Source: CAXMPK01 sp964195405 (GTDB lineage Bacteria > Actinomycetota > Acidimicrobiia > Spongiisociales > ZC4RG35). Taken from it: a DNA stretch of 64,000 bases. The stretch is taken from the NCBI GenBank assembly GCA_964195405.1, contig CAXMPK010000029.1:44374-108373 (forward strand), written 5' to 3'. Positions 9,244-17,450 of this stretch are shown here, piece by piece. The stretch's first letter is position 1; every line of letters begins with the position of its first letter. The notes below the pieces were generated by a model. It worked only from the letters and a program-made list of their open reading frames with translations. It made no database searches and was not told where the DNA came from. The translations under genes and the position numbers were made by a program.

Positions 9244-9711
9244 TCATCGGACGATTTCTCCCGCCATGATCTTGTCGTGAAGGGTGAGGATTCCGTGCAG
9301 GAGACTCTGTGGTCCCGGTGGGCAACCGGGCACATAGATGTCGACAGGGACGATCTGATCGACACCCTGGATCAGGGCATAGTTGTTGAACATCCCACCG
9401 GACGAGGCGCAGGCGCCCATCGAGACCACCCACTTCGGATCAGGCATCTGGTCATAGACCTGTCGAAGCACCGGGGCCATCTTTTGGCTGACCCTTCCCG
9501 CAACAATCATCAAGTCAGCCTGCCGAGGCGAAGCACGGAACACCTCCATGCCAAAGCGAGCCAAGTCGTAGTGGGCGGTTCCAGTCGCCATCATCTCGAT
9601 CGCGCAGCAAGCAAGGCCGAAGGTCGCTGGGAACATCGAACGGGTCCGTGCCCAGTTCGCAGCCCTCTCAACGGTGGTCATGAGAAGGTTGCCGGGAGGA
9701 GTGGTTGCCAC
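9244..9711 (-). CDS. nuoB: NADH-quinone oxidoreductase subunit B (cluster N2)
   Basis: NuoB carries cluster N2, the last iron-sulfur centre before quinone. The tandem Cys pair in FGLACCAIEMM and the later Cys in SMGACASSGG and VPGCPPGPQ supply the ligands. The GTG at 9711 is chosen: GGAG sits about five bases upstream, and the resulting N-terminus (ATTPPGNLLMTTVERAANW) aligns with the usual LPxGxLLTTVE start. The open frame upstream of this overlaps nuoA and is not NuoB-like. The product is 155 residues, normal for the family. Confidence 0.95.
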   Translation of the reverse strand: MATTPPGNLLMTTVERAANWARTRSMFPATFGLACCAIEMMATGTAHYDLARFGMEVFRASPRQADLMIVAGRVSQKMAPVLRQVYDQMPDPKWVVSMGACASSGGMFNNYALIQGVDQIVPVDIYVPGCPPGPQSLLHGILTLHDKIMAGEIVR

Positions 9712-9722
9712 CGGTGCTCCGC

Positions 9723-10130
9723 CTAAGCCGCTTCTTGAGCCTGGTCGGGGAGGTATCGGGCCCGACGCTTCACGTTCCAGTCGAGGGCACCGCGTTTCCA
9801 CACGTACATCAAAGTCTCGACCACAAACCCCGTGAAGATCAGCATCGCAGCAACGCCGTACCAGCCCAGTTCGGTCCAGATCGAGGCCCAAGCGAACAAG
9901 AAGATGATCTCCACGTCGAAGATCACAAACAGCATGGCCACCAAATAGAACTTGACAGGGAACCTCTGTGACGGTTCCACAACCGGGACGATTCCACACT
10001 CATAAGGGTCCAATTTCTCCGGAGTCGGTCGGTTCGGGCTGAAGAAGCTGGAAGCGACCAGTGACACGGTTACGAATGCTCCGGCCAGGAAGAGCATGAT
10101 CGCAATGGGGAGATAGTCGGCGAGTGTCAC
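9723..10130 (-). CDS. nuoA: NADH-quinone oxidoreductase subunit A
   Basis: NuoA is a three-helix membrane subunit of complex I at the junction of the peripheral and membrane arms. The diagnostic loop KLDPYECGIVPVVEPSQRF is followed by FYLVAMLFVIFDVEIIFLFAWA. The 135 residues match the family length. It starts with GTG at 10130 and is the first gene of the minus-strand nuo operon. The operon promoter must lie in the 62 bp that separate it from the divergent class V aminotransferase gene. Confidence 0.95.
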   Translation of the reverse strand: MTLADYLPIAIMLFLAGAFVTVSLVASSFFSPNRPTPEKLDPYECGIVPVVEPSQRFPVKFYLVAMLFVIFDVEIIFLFAWASIWTELGWYGVAAMLIFTGFVVETLMYVWKRGALDWNVKRRARYLPDQAQEAA

Positions 10131-10192
10131 GATTCTGAGCTTAGAACGGCCTCAAACGGTGAGGTAATTCCCAACCACCTAACGTTCGTGCC
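10131..10192. promoter_or_regulatory. Divergent promoter region of the nuo operon
   Basis: These 62 bp separate nuoA (minus) from the class V aminotransferase gene (plus), so both promoters must lie here or inside the coding starts. A short imperfect palindrome (CCTCA-N5-TGAGG) is at about 10150-10164. No Rex-type TTGTGAA-N4-TTCACAA operator is evident by eye. Confidence 0.4.
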
Positions 10193-11410
10193 ATGTTCGA
10201 CATTGAGACCATCAGATCACGGTTCCCAGCATTGAATCGAACGGAGAATGGCTACCCGGCCGCGTACCTGGATGGACCAGGGGGGACCCAGGTTCCCCAT
10301 ACCGTGATCGACGCGATGTCAGGGGTGCTCAATGATGGGGTTTCGAATCTGGGTGGTGGCTTCGGATCTTCTGACCTCGCCGACAAAGTCACTGCTGAAG
10401 CGCGGCAGGCCATGGCTGACATGTTCAACTGTGATCCAGGCGAAATCGTGTTCGGACAAAACATGACCAGTCTCACTTTCGCCCTCAGCCGGGCGTTGGC
10501 TACCACCTGGAATTCGGGCGATGCGATTGTCCTAACCAGTCTCGACCACGATGCCAACTTCACGCCATGGGCTCGGGCAGCCGAAGACCGAGGTGTAGAG
10601 GTCCGGATCGCAGAATTCGATGTGGACAACTGGCTCCTCGATCCAGAAGCAGTCATCGAATTGATCGACGAAAACGTGCGATTGGTAGCAGTGGCGTATT
10701 CATCGAATGCGCTGGGCACGATGATCGACATCCCACCGATCGCCGCCGCGGCCCATGAATTTGGTGCAACCGTCTTCGTGGATGCCGTGCACGCCGGACC
10801 CCACCACCTGATCGACGTCGCCCAACTCGGATGCGACTTCCTTGCCGCTTCGGTCTACAAGTTCTTTGGGCCGCACACCGGTGTTCTCTATGGACGACAC
10901 GATCTTCTCGCCGGGAGTAGCGCCTACAAGGTGCGTCCAGCCCCCTCCGACCCGCCAGGAAAGTGGGAAACAGGAACCCAGAGTTTCGAATCGCTCGCCG
11001 GTGTCACCGCAGCGGTCGACTACATCGCTTCATTGGGGTCTGACGGAGCCACTCGACGAGGCTCACTCGAGATGGCTTTTGCCGAAATCAAGGACCATGA
11101 GGATGCACTGTCACGTAGTTTTGTTGTGGGATTGGGTCGGCTTCCAAAAGTGAACCTATTCGGTGTGCCCGAGGTGAACAACGATCGTGGACCAACTTTC
11201 GCCATCTCCATCGATGGACATGAACCCGCGGCCGTCGCCGCCCATCTGGCGAGTCGCGGGGTCTATGTGTGGTCCGGCCACTACTACGCGGTCAACGTGA
11301 TGCGCCAACTGGGTGTACTCGACCAGGGTGGCTTGGTGCGTGTCGGTTTCGTCCACTACAACACCGAGACCGAAGTGAATCGGGCGCTCGAGGCGCTGGC
11401 CGAGGTCTAG
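10193..11410 (+). CDS. Cysteine desulfurase-like class V aminotransferase (VC1184-type)
   Basis: This is a fold-type I PLP enzyme of 405 residues. It opens with FPALNRTENGYPAAYLDGPGGTQVP and has the PLP-Asp/His region VFVDAVHAGPHH and the Schiff-base lysine in SVYKFFGPHTGVLYG (near residue 222). These features match the cysteine desulfurase-like VC1184 subfamily rather than housekeeping SufS/IscS. No Suf partner genes are adjacent, and whether it desulfurates cysteine is not known for this group. It is transcribed away from nuoA. Only a 10-bp gap separates its 3' end from the convergent HAD gene. Confidence 0.85.
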   Translation: MFDIETIRSRFPALNRTENGYPAAYLDGPGGTQVPHTVIDAMSGVLNDGVSNLGGGFGSSDLADKVTAEARQAMADMFNCDPGEIVFGQNMTSLTFALSRALATTWNSGDAIVLTSLDHDANFTPWARAAEDRGVEVRIAEFDVDNWLLDPEAVIELIDENVRLVAVAYSSNALGTMIDIPPIAAAAHEFGATVFVDAVHAGPHHLIDVAQLGCDFLAASVYKFFGPHTGVLYGRHDLLAGSSAYKVRPAPSDPPGKWETGTQSFESLAGVTAAVDYIASLGSDGATRRGSLEMAFAEIKDHEDALSRSFVVGLGRLPKVNLFGVPEVNNDRGPTFAISIDGHEPAAVAAHLASRGVYVWSGHYYAVNVMRQLGVLDQGGLVRVGFVHYNTETEVNRALEALAEV

Positions 11411-11420
11411 GAGTCTGCTC

Positions 11421-12095
11421 CTAGTCGATCAGCAGATCGGCCAGGTCGGCGATGTCGCCAACGACGACGTCGGGCATGTCGGCGGGAATACTCCAAACGG
11501 CGCCAGGCCGTTTGACGAAGACGGTGCCGGCACCTGCTGCTGTGGCCCCCGCACAGTCCCAGTCATGGGCGGCCACAAGTGTCAGGTCACCAATGGCTAC
11601 ACCCATCACCCGGGCTGCGTGGAGGTAAGGAGCGGGATCGGGCTTGAAACGCCCGACCTCCTCAACTGAGATCACCCTTTGCAGATAGGAGGCAAGCCCG
11701 GCGCTCTCGATCTGGTCGGTGGCCACCACCGTGGAACTGTTGGTGAGGGCAACCATCACGAACCCTGCCCCGTCGAGACGCTGGAGAGCCTCGGGAACGT
11801 CGGGATGAGGAGGAAGACTCATCATCTCCGACATCACATCGACGGCTTCCTCGCCACGGAGCGAGAGCCCTCTCTTCACGGCAACGGTGAGAAGGGCCTC
11901 AACACCAATGTCGCCAAAAGGGCGGTAGTTGTCGATGGCGTTGGCGACCAGTGAGCCATGCAGCATGCGGGCGAACCACTCACCCACCGGAGGGTCCACT
12001 CCGAAAATGGCTTCGAGTCTTGCCTGGATCGGGGAGAGGCTGAGCAACGTCTCGTTGACATCGAAGGCGATCAGAGGCGGCTTGTTCATCACCAT
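11421..12095 (-). CDS. Haloacid dehalogenase type II-like HAD hydrolase
   Basis: The catalytic nucleophile motif is FDVNETLLSL, the form typical of L-2-haloacid dehalogenase type II relatives. Motif II is ALTNSS, motif III has the Lys in VGRFKPDPAPY, and VAAHDWDCAGATAAG carries the acidic motif IV. The family hydrolyses 2-haloacids or related substrates, but a true dehalogenase role is not proven by motifs alone. The start is uncertain: ATGs at 12140, 12095 and 12089 are all possible. 12095 is chosen because the core begins just after it. The gene stands alone. Confidence 0.78.
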   Translation of the reverse strand: MVMNKPPLIAFDVNETLLSLSPIQARLEAIFGVDPPVGEWFARMLHGSLVANAIDNYRPFGDIGVEALLTVAVKRGLSLRGEEAVDVMSEMMSLPPHPDVPEALQRLDGAGFVMVALTNSSTVVATDQIESAGLASYLQRVISVEEVGRFKPDPAPYLHAARVMGVAIGDLTLVAAHDWDCAGATAAGAGTVFVKRPGAVWSIPADMPDVVVGDIADLADLLID

Positions 12096-12219
12096 GTGAT
12101 CGTATCGGTCAACATCCGAGGAATCTCGAGTCTTCGCCATTTCAGAAATTGCTTATCGGATGCCGATAAGACTGAATGAAACGGAAGGGAGATCTTCTTT
12201 CGATCCGCAGGAGGGTCTC

Positions 12220-12363
12220 ATGGTCGCGTTCGCAACTGTGACGGAGAACATCTCGCTCTACTGGCCGGCAGCGGTGGGCTTGGGCCTGGTGGCCTCAGTA
12301 CTGCTTTGGATCGGGTTGAGGAAGCGGCAACCCGATGAAGAAAGACCTCGCCTCGAAAACTAA
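12220..12363 (+). CDS. Small single-span membrane protein (47 aa)
   Basis: A short gene preceded by a clear ribosome-binding site (GGAGG, five bases before the ATG), which decides the start over an upstream in-frame ATG at 12160. The peptide has a short polar N-terminus, one hydrophobic helix from about residue 12 to 31 (YWPAAVGLGLVASVLLWIGL), and a charged tail RKRQPDEERPRLEN. It resembles no named family I can identify. It lies between a divergent HAD gene and a convergent FAD reductase. Its role is unknown. Confidence 0.6.
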   Translation: MVAFATVTENISLYWPAAVGLGLVASVLLWIGLRKRQPDEERPRLEN

Positions 12364-12378
12364 GAGGGTCGCTAGGTA

Positions 12379-13617
12379 CTACGTGGTGGGGAGGGTGCGG
12401 ACGATGGCCGCCAGAGAGTCATAGGCCCGCTCACCGATCTGCTTCTCGTCCTCATCTAGGAGGTTGGCCATCACCTTGAGAGTCCACTCCATCAGAGAGC
12501 GATTGCGCAGACCGGTGTGAGCGACCGTCCTCATCACCGATGGGTACCCGATCAGCTTCACAAAGATCCGCGACATCTTGTAATACAGGCCGTATTCGTC
12601 TTCGAGCCGCTGTGGATAGCGCTTCAATCCACCCATTTCGCCCGACTCAACCGCCTTCCCCACATACTCAGCAGCGATCCGACCGGTCTCATAGGCGTAT
12701 GAGATACCTTCGCCGTTCCATGGATTGATCGCTCCGGCGGCGTCCCCGACGGTGATCCAATTGGCCCCGACAAGCGGGCTCTTCGAAAACGACATCGTCA
12801 GTTTGCCTCCAAGCGGCTTGGTCAACTGTGACTCCGGACTCAACTGCCAGTGGTCGGGTGCGGTGGCGACGTAGTCGTTCATCATTTTGGTGGTGTTGAC
12901 TTGTTTCCACCGTTTGAAAGTCGAGAGCAGTCCGACACCGACATTGATCGTTCCGTCCCCCAACGGGAAGACCCACCCATAACCCGGCATGGTGGCGCCC
13001 GATGAGTCTCTCAGGTCGAGCTGGCTCTCGAGAAATGGGTCCTCCGACCTCGGCGATGAGTAATAACCCCTTGCTGCCATCCCCATCGGATAGTCCTTGC
13101 GACGTGCGGTCCCCAGATCTCGACCGAACCGGTTCATCGAGCCGTCAGCGATGATGGTGAGGTCCGGCGTGGCGGTTTCCGAACCGGAGCCGTTTGACAG
13201 ACTCATTGAAGTGAGCAGACCCTCCTCAATCACAGGGGTGGCTGTCGTCTTCTCCAGAATGGTGACGCCCTCCTTCTCAGCGAGACGGGCAACCTGTTCA
13301 TCGAGATCGCGACGACGTATCACACCGCCCCAGTTGGGAAACCGACTGTGCTCAGGCCATGGCATTTCAATCATTAGGTCGTCGCCTGCGTAGGAGCGAA
13401 GCCCGGTGATCTTGTGGAAACCAGTGACATCAAAATCGAAGCCCATATCTTGGAGCTGCAAGATCGCTCGTGGAGTGAGACCGTCACCACACGTCTTGTC
13501 GCGCGGGTACTCCTTCTTCTCCACCAGGGTCACCTGATGGCCGTCCCTCGCAAGCCAGTATGCGGCCGCCGACCCGGCCGGACCGCCTCCTACAACGAGA
13601 ACCGATGGTGTGGACAT
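12379..13617 (-). CDS. Geranylgeranyl reductase family FAD oxidoreductase (menaquinone side-chain reductase type)
   Basis: The N-terminal FAD dinucleotide motif is VLVVGGGPAGSAAAYWLA (about 6-23) and is followed by the CGDGLTPRA loop. The second FAD motif GDAAGAINPWNGEGISYA is at about 290. This combination defines the geranylgeranyl reductase family. In actinobacteria, members such as MenJ saturate one isoprene unit of menaquinone, and the position next to nuo, rex and the bc complex supports such a role. The ATG at 13617 is used because the FAD fold starts there; upstream residues overlap rex. The product is 412 residues. Confidence 0.85.
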   Translation of the reverse strand: MSTPSVLVVGGGPAGSAAAYWLARDGHQVTLVEKKEYPRDKTCGDGLTPRAILQLQDMGFDFDVTGFHKITGLRSYAGDDLMIEMPWPEHSRFPNWGGVIRRRDLDEQVARLAEKEGVTILEKTTATPVIEEGLLTSMSLSNGSGSETATPDLTIIADGSMNRFGRDLGTARRKDYPMGMAARGYYSSPRSEDPFLESQLDLRDSSGATMPGYGWVFPLGDGTINVGVGLLSTFKRWKQVNTTKMMNDYVATAPDHWQLSPESQLTKPLGGKLTMSFSKSPLVGANWITVGDAAGAINPWNGEGISYAYETGRIAAEYVGKAVESGEMGGLKRYPQRLEDEYGLYYKMSRIFVKLIGYPSVMRTVAHTGLRNRSLMEWTLKVMANLLDEDEKQIGERAYDSLAAIVRTLPTT

Positions 13618-13666
13618 GTCGGAGACGAGGGTAGAAGGCGTGGATTGATAGACCGAAAAACAGATG

Positions 13667-13672
13667 TATGGT
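13667..13672 (+). promoter_or_regulatory. Candidate -10 box for leaderless rex transcript
   Basis: TATGGT lies exactly seven bases upstream of the ATG at 13680. This is the geometry expected when transcription starts at the A of the start codon, as is common in actinobacteria. No Shine-Dalgarno is visible, which supports a leaderless message and the 13680 start. Confidence 0.4.
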
Positions 13673-13679
13673 CGCCGAC

Positions 13680-14288
13680 ATGAGCGGTCTCTCCCGAGCA
13701 ACCGTCGCACGCCTCCCCCGATACCTGCGGCTTATTGAAGATGGCGAAAGCACCAACGAGACAATCAGTTCCGAAGCGCTTGCTTCGGCTGCCGGGGTAA
13801 ACGCTGCGAACGTCAGACGCGATCTCTCCGACCTAGGTTTTCAAGGGACCAGGGGCGTCGGGTACTCGGCCCCTGCCCTCAGGGACCGGATTCGACGCGA
13901 GCTCGGGATCGAGAATCGACGCAAGGTGGCGATTATCGGTGCCGGAAACTTGGGCACTGCCCTCGCTCGCTACTCCGGGCTCAGTAAGCGTGGCTTTGAT
14001 GTCGTAGCTATCTATGACATCGACATTGGGCGGATTGGACAACTAGTAGGCGAAGTCAAGATCCAGGATCTGGCTGAAATGCCGTCTGATTGCAGTTTCG
14101 GTTGTTTTGACATGGCGATCCTCGCGGTACCGGCAACCTCGGCACAGTCCGTCTGCCAAGAGCTTGTCAGCGCCGGAATCGCCTCCATCCTCAACTTCGC
14201 CCCGATCCGGGTGACCGTGCCAGAGAGCGTTGCGGTGAGACAGGTCGACCTCTCAACCGAGCTCCAGATCCTCAGCTACTACGGATAA
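13680..14288 (+). CDS. rex: Redox-sensing transcriptional repressor Rex
   Basis: Rex represses respiratory and fermentative genes and is released from DNA when NADH rises. The N-terminal winged helix has TVARLPRYLR and AAGVNAANVRRDLSDLGFQGTRGVGY. The Rossmann domain has VAIIGAGNLGTALA (NADH binding) and ends with domain-swapped DLSTELQILSYY. The length of about 202 residues is normal. The start at 13680 fits a leaderless promoter; ATG 13668 is also possible. It is divergent from the FAD reductase and near nuo and the bc complex, all plausible targets. An inverted repeat begins eight bases after its stop. Confidence 0.95.
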   Translation: MSGLSRATVARLPRYLRLIEDGESTNETISSEALASAAGVNAANVRRDLSDLGFQGTRGVGYSAPALRDRIRRELGIENRRKVAIIGAGNLGTALARYSGLSKRGFDVVAIYDIDIGRIGQLVGEVKIQDLAEMPSDCSFGCFDMAILAVPATSAQSVCQELVSAGIASILNFAPIRVTVPESVAVRQVDLSTELQILSYYG

Positions 14289-14296
14289 TTTGCAGT

Positions 14297-14345
14297 GTTG
14301 CTATAGCAAGACGGTGCGGTTTTCGATCCGTTATGCACTCTCGAC
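14297..14345 (+). repeat. Left 49-bp inverted repeat flanking the AbiEi/DUF559 gene
   Basis: This arm is the reverse complement of 15312-15360 with 47 of 49 positions identical. Its outer end contains the perfect 12-bp palindrome TTGCTATAGCAA. It starts eight bases after the rex stop codon. No target-site duplication was found outside the arms. Confidence 0.93.
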
Positions 14346-14387
14346 AAGGTGGTTGAAGCGCTTCGCCAAATAGGGAAAGGTGGAGCC

Positions 14388-15326
14388 GTGGCAGACCAAC
14401 GTGCGATAGAGAAGCTCGCCGCAAATCAACATGGTGTATTCAGTGCTACCCAAGTGAGAGAAGCCGGATTCAACCGTCACGCGGTTCAGAGAAAGCTGGC
14501 ATCCTCGAGGTGGGTTCAACTCGACTACCGGGTGTTTGGGGTTGCGTCAGCACCGTCGACTTGGGAACGCCAGATGTGGGTTGCGATTCTCAGTAGACCC
14601 ACGGCCTCGGTTGGAGGCCGTTCGGCCGCCTACATGCACGGACTGCGAGGGTTTGCACAAGGCCGTCCGGTGATCGTCGTGCCAGGCAGCTCCAACGCAC
14701 GGTCAGAGGTCGCTCGGGTAATTCGTGCCGAGCATTATCCGGAGCTGAAAGCCGTCAATGTTGCTGGATTTCCAGTGACATCCGTCGCGGAGACAATCGT
14801 TTGCCTGGCGTCGGAACTAGGTCCCGGTCACCTGGAGTCAGTTTTCGACGACGCCCTGCTCGCCCACAAACTCGATCTCCATGATGTGGGTGCAATCCTC
14901 GAGCGCGAGATTGGACGGCGTCGCAGGGGCATCGTGCGAGTCAGAAACCTCTTCGAAGAGAAGGGTGAGGATGCCCCGACCCTGGATGCGAGCTACTTAG
15001 AAGGCATGCTCGAACAGCTCATCAATCGGGGTCCCCTGCCAGTCTGGGATAGGGAACACCCTGTCCTCCTCTCCGGTCGACGATCCCGTGTCGACCTGTT
15101 CATCCCGGATTGGCAACTCGTGGTGGAAGTAGACGGGAGATCGTGGCATGCCCGGACCGACGCATTCGAGTTGGACCGAGAGCGCGATAACCAACTCGCC
15201 TCCCGCGGCATCCAGGTCCTTCGCTTTACGTTCCGCATGCTCAAGGAGGATCCGGACGCATGTTTTGAGATAATTCTGGCGACAGGCCACGCTCGCAGCG
15301 TCGAGGCGGGGGTCGAGCGTGCATAG
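14388..15326 (+). CDS. AbiEi-like winged-helix protein with DUF559 (Vsr-like) nuclease domain
   Basis: Residues about 1-60 resemble the AbiEi antitoxin N-terminal winged helix (AIEKLAANQHGVFSATQVREAGF). The C-terminal 110 residues are a DUF559 domain of the PD-(D/E)xK/Vsr type: RVDLFIPDWQLVVEVDG, then WHARTDAFELDRERDNQLA and GIQVLRFTFRML. The Asp and Glu-x-Asp needed for metal binding are present. GTG 14388 is preferred over ATG 14349 because AGGTGG lies just upstream and the domain starts there. No toxin partner is adjacent. The gene is enclosed by 49-bp inverted repeats and its last codons lie in the right arm. It could be a solitary selfish nuclease, a defence gene or an autoregulated orphan antitoxin. 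Confidence 0.8.
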   Translation: MADQRAIEKLAANQHGVFSATQVREAGFNRHAVQRKLASSRWVQLDYRVFGVASAPSTWERQMWVAILSRPTASVGGRSAAYMHGLRGFAQGRPVIVVPGSSNARSEVARVIRAEHYPELKAVNVAGFPVTSVAETIVCLASELGPGHLESVFDDALLAHKLDLHDVGAILEREIGRRRRGIVRVRNLFEEKGEDAPTLDASYLEGMLEQLINRGPLPVWDREHPVLLSGRRSRVDLFIPDWQLVVEVDGRSWHARTDAFELDRERDNQLASRGIQVLRFTFRMLKEDPDACFEIILATGHARSVEAGVERA

Positions 15327-15360
15327 CGGATCGAAAACCGCACCGTCTTGCTATAGCAAC
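15312..15360 (-). repeat. Right 49-bp inverted repeat flanking the AbiEi/DUF559 gene
   Basis: This is the mirror arm of 14297-14345, with two mismatches. Its inner 15 bases code for the last residues and stop of the nuclease-like gene. Its outer end is again the palindrome TTGCTATAGCAA. The arms are 966 bp apart, too far for a simple terminator hairpin. Confidence 0.93.
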
Positions 15361-15373
15361 GCCACTGGGGGGG

Positions 15374-15739
15374 TTAGGTGACGGCCCCTTCTTGGGACTC
15401 TTCGAATTGGTGGAGAGCCACCAGGAAGACCAGAAAGAGAACAAGTGAAACCAGTAGATAGGTGATTGGGATCACCCTTATCTCGAGGGAGTTGAGACCT
15501 TCGATATTGTCGGGCTTCGGTCCGCGCGGCGCGTAGACCACAAAGAGCATCGACGTGATCGAGAGCCAACCGAAGACGGCAGCACCGGTTACCAAAAACC
15601 CAAGCTTCTTACCGAGGTTGGTGTAGCTGAAGAGATAGATCGACCCGAAGAACAACAGCACTGCTGCGGCGAACAGCAGAACCCCGGTGACAAAGAGATT
15701 CGCCGAGAGAAGTGATCTGAAAAGCTCACGGAAGAACAT
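15374..15739 (-). CDS. Membrane protein, last gene of the bc-complex operon
   Basis: A 121-residue protein with three hydrophobic stretches: about 14-36 (LFVTGVLLFAAAVLLFFGSIYLF), 47-69 and 92-111. The short loop YAPRGPKPDNIEGLNSLEIR lies between helices two and three. It is not recognised as a named family. The ATG overlaps the end of the two-heme cytochrome c gene by 14 bp, so it is co-translated with the bc complex and may be an accessory subunit or assembly factor. The C-terminus is short and acidic. Confidence 0.72.
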   Translation of the reverse strand: MFFRELFRSLLSANLFVTGVLLFAAAVLLFFGSIYLFSYTNLGKKLGFLVTGAAVFGWLSITSMLFVVYAPRGPKPDNIEGLNSLEIRVIPITYLLVSLVLFLVFLVALHQFEESQEGAVT

Positions 15740-17447
15740 CGGCTACCACCCCGTCTAGTTTGCTTGCCCGCAGATACCTCGCCAAAAGGTCTATATCCTC
15801 TGCCGAAAGAATCGCTCCAAAAGCGGGCATTCGACCAGATCCGAAACCGTTGATCCCGTAAGGCTCCTCTGCTTCGGATCCCTTGATCAGCCATTGGATC
15901 AACAAGTCGTCTGCAGGCTCTGCGTAGTCCTCGGCAAACCCAAACTGGATTATCGGGCGCCCATCCCAAAGAGCCGGGCCAAAACCACCCGAACCGACCG
16001 GGCCGGTGTAGGGGACACCGGCACTGAAGCTGGCGGTGTGACAACGGGCACAGTTGGCATTGAACAAGGTCACTGCCCGCTGCGCTTCTTCTTCGCTCAC
16101 TTCCATGGCGGCCGCGACGCCGGGGATGTCGATCTCCCACAGACGTAGTTGCTGTGAGTCTTGCAGGAATGCCAGACCCTCTTCCTGCTGAGGCAGAATT
16201 CGATCCACGTTCTCTACCGCCACAGAAGTGTTGATCGCAGTGGACTCCATGCCACCGACAATGGTGCGGGCGGTTTCCAAGTCAGGCACACCGGTGACCG
16301 ATTCCGGGTTGGTCGGATCGAGTACCACTTCGGCAATCGACGACGGGATGGTCGCCCCAGTGGCCTCAGCCATCTGGCCGGTGATCGCACTCTCTGCCGC
16401 GTCGCCAATACTGTCGCCATCGGTGTCCGGATTCTCTTCGCTGATCTCGTCATTGGCGAGAATCTCCTCGACCGCGGTCAGGTTCAATTTGAGAATCGGG
16501 TCCTTTTCGATCGCGTCCTCCAGCTGGGCGATCGCCTCATCGGCTTTCTCAGCGTCAGCCACTGTGGGATCGAGCACGATCGCATCAACCTCCCGGTAGT
16601 AATCAACCGCAGCTGTTGAGAGCTCGGAAAGCTCTTGCTCGGCTGTGTCGGACAAACCGTCAGCATCGGTGTCGATGCCGATATCGGCCGAATCGAGAAT
16701 GGCCCGAGCCGAGTCCGTAACGGGAACAATGAAGTCACGATCGTCGGGTGCCTGCTCGACTTCAGCCACCACCTGCTCCTGGTTGACGATTGCCAACTCA
16801 ATAGCGACGTCGGCGTTGTCGAGACGACTGGTTTGAACGGCCAACATCGCCGGGGTCTTGTCCACCGCGGCCTGCTGAGAGATCTGAATCGTTGCCAGAT
16901 AGTTGACGACATCATCAACCTGGGCCTCGTTCATAGGACCTCCGCCAGCCAAACCCCAGGCGGGCATTGGCGTGTTGCCACGGCCGAAGGTGACCCAGAA
17001 GTTGAGCTCGCTCTTGTCGAAGCGATATAAGACGTCGTCGAGGGACGGCGCGGCCCACGAGACCGCGACACCAGACCGCTTCTCGACAAAAGAGGCGATC
17101 CCACCTACGCCGAGAGGACCATGACAATCGAAACACCCGAACTCCTCGACGAGATGCTCACCACGTTCGATCGACTCGTGTGCGAATTCCTCGACGAAAC
17201 CCTCCTGGCGATCGGTCTCACCTAGGAAGTAGAGCGGCAAGGAAATGGCGAGAAAGGCCGAGCATGCGATGGCAACTTTTTGACCTTTCTCTAGGCGTCT
17301 GGTCTCCAGTTGCTGATCATCAATGCCTGGTTTGAGATTGGGTGCAACCTCTTCGCCTCCACGGTTGCGAAGCGCCGACACAACCATCAGGCCAAGCCAA
17401 AGGATTCCGGCGACAACCGCGAGGACAATGATGATGTCGGCAGGCAT
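15726..17447 (-). CDS. Membrane-anchored two-heme cytochrome c with Ca-binding repeats
   Basis: The 573-residue protein has two N-terminal membrane helices (about 4-26 and 58-76), a first class I cytochrome c domain with CFDCH near 104, a long helical linker, and a second with CARCH near 475. Methionine ligands are likely in NTPMPAWG and SGRMPAFG. The linker holds two thrombospondin type 3-like acidic repeats, DTDADGLSDTAE and DTDGDSIGDAAE, which normally bind calcium. It follows the Rieske gene by three bases and should carry electrons away from the bc complex. Calcium loops inside such a cytochrome are unusual. Confidence 0.88.
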   Translation of the reverse strand: MPADIIIVLAVVAGILWLGLMVVSALRNRGGEEVAPNLKPGIDDQQLETRRLEKGQKVAIACSAFLAISLPLYFLGETDRQEGFVEEFAHESIERGEHLVEEFGCFDCHGPLGVGGIASFVEKRSGVAVSWAAPSLDDVLYRFDKSELNFWVTFGRGNTPMPAWGLAGGGPMNEAQVDDVVNYLATIQISQQAAVDKTPAMLAVQTSRLDNADVAIELAIVNQEQVVAEVEQAPDDRDFIVPVTDSARAILDSADIGIDTDADGLSDTAEQELSELSTAAVDYYREVDAIVLDPTVADAEKADEAIAQLEDAIEKDPILKLNLTAVEEILANDEISEENPDTDGDSIGDAAESAITGQMAEATGATIPSSIAEVVLDPTNPESVTGVPDLETARTIVGGMESTAINTSVAVENVDRILPQQEEGLAFLQDSQQLRLWEIDIPGVAAAMEVSEEEAQRAVTLFNANCARCHTASFSAGVPYTGPVGSGGFGPALWDGRPIIQFGFAEDYAEPADDLLIQWLIKGSEAEEPYGINGFGSGRMPAFGAILSAEDIDLLARYLRASKLDGVVADVLP

Positions 17448-17450
17448 CCC

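Noticed and set aside
10131..10192. Rex operator in front of nuoA
   Set aside because: No TTGTGAA/TTCACAA pair with the right spacing was seen; family-B repeats contain TGTGAAG and CTTCACA but about 27 bases apart, which is wrong for Rex.
14297..15360. Classical insertion sequence
   Set aside because: No transposase domain (the gene is AbiEi/DUF559) and no target-site duplication outside the arms, so I keep it as an unclassified inverted-repeat cassette.
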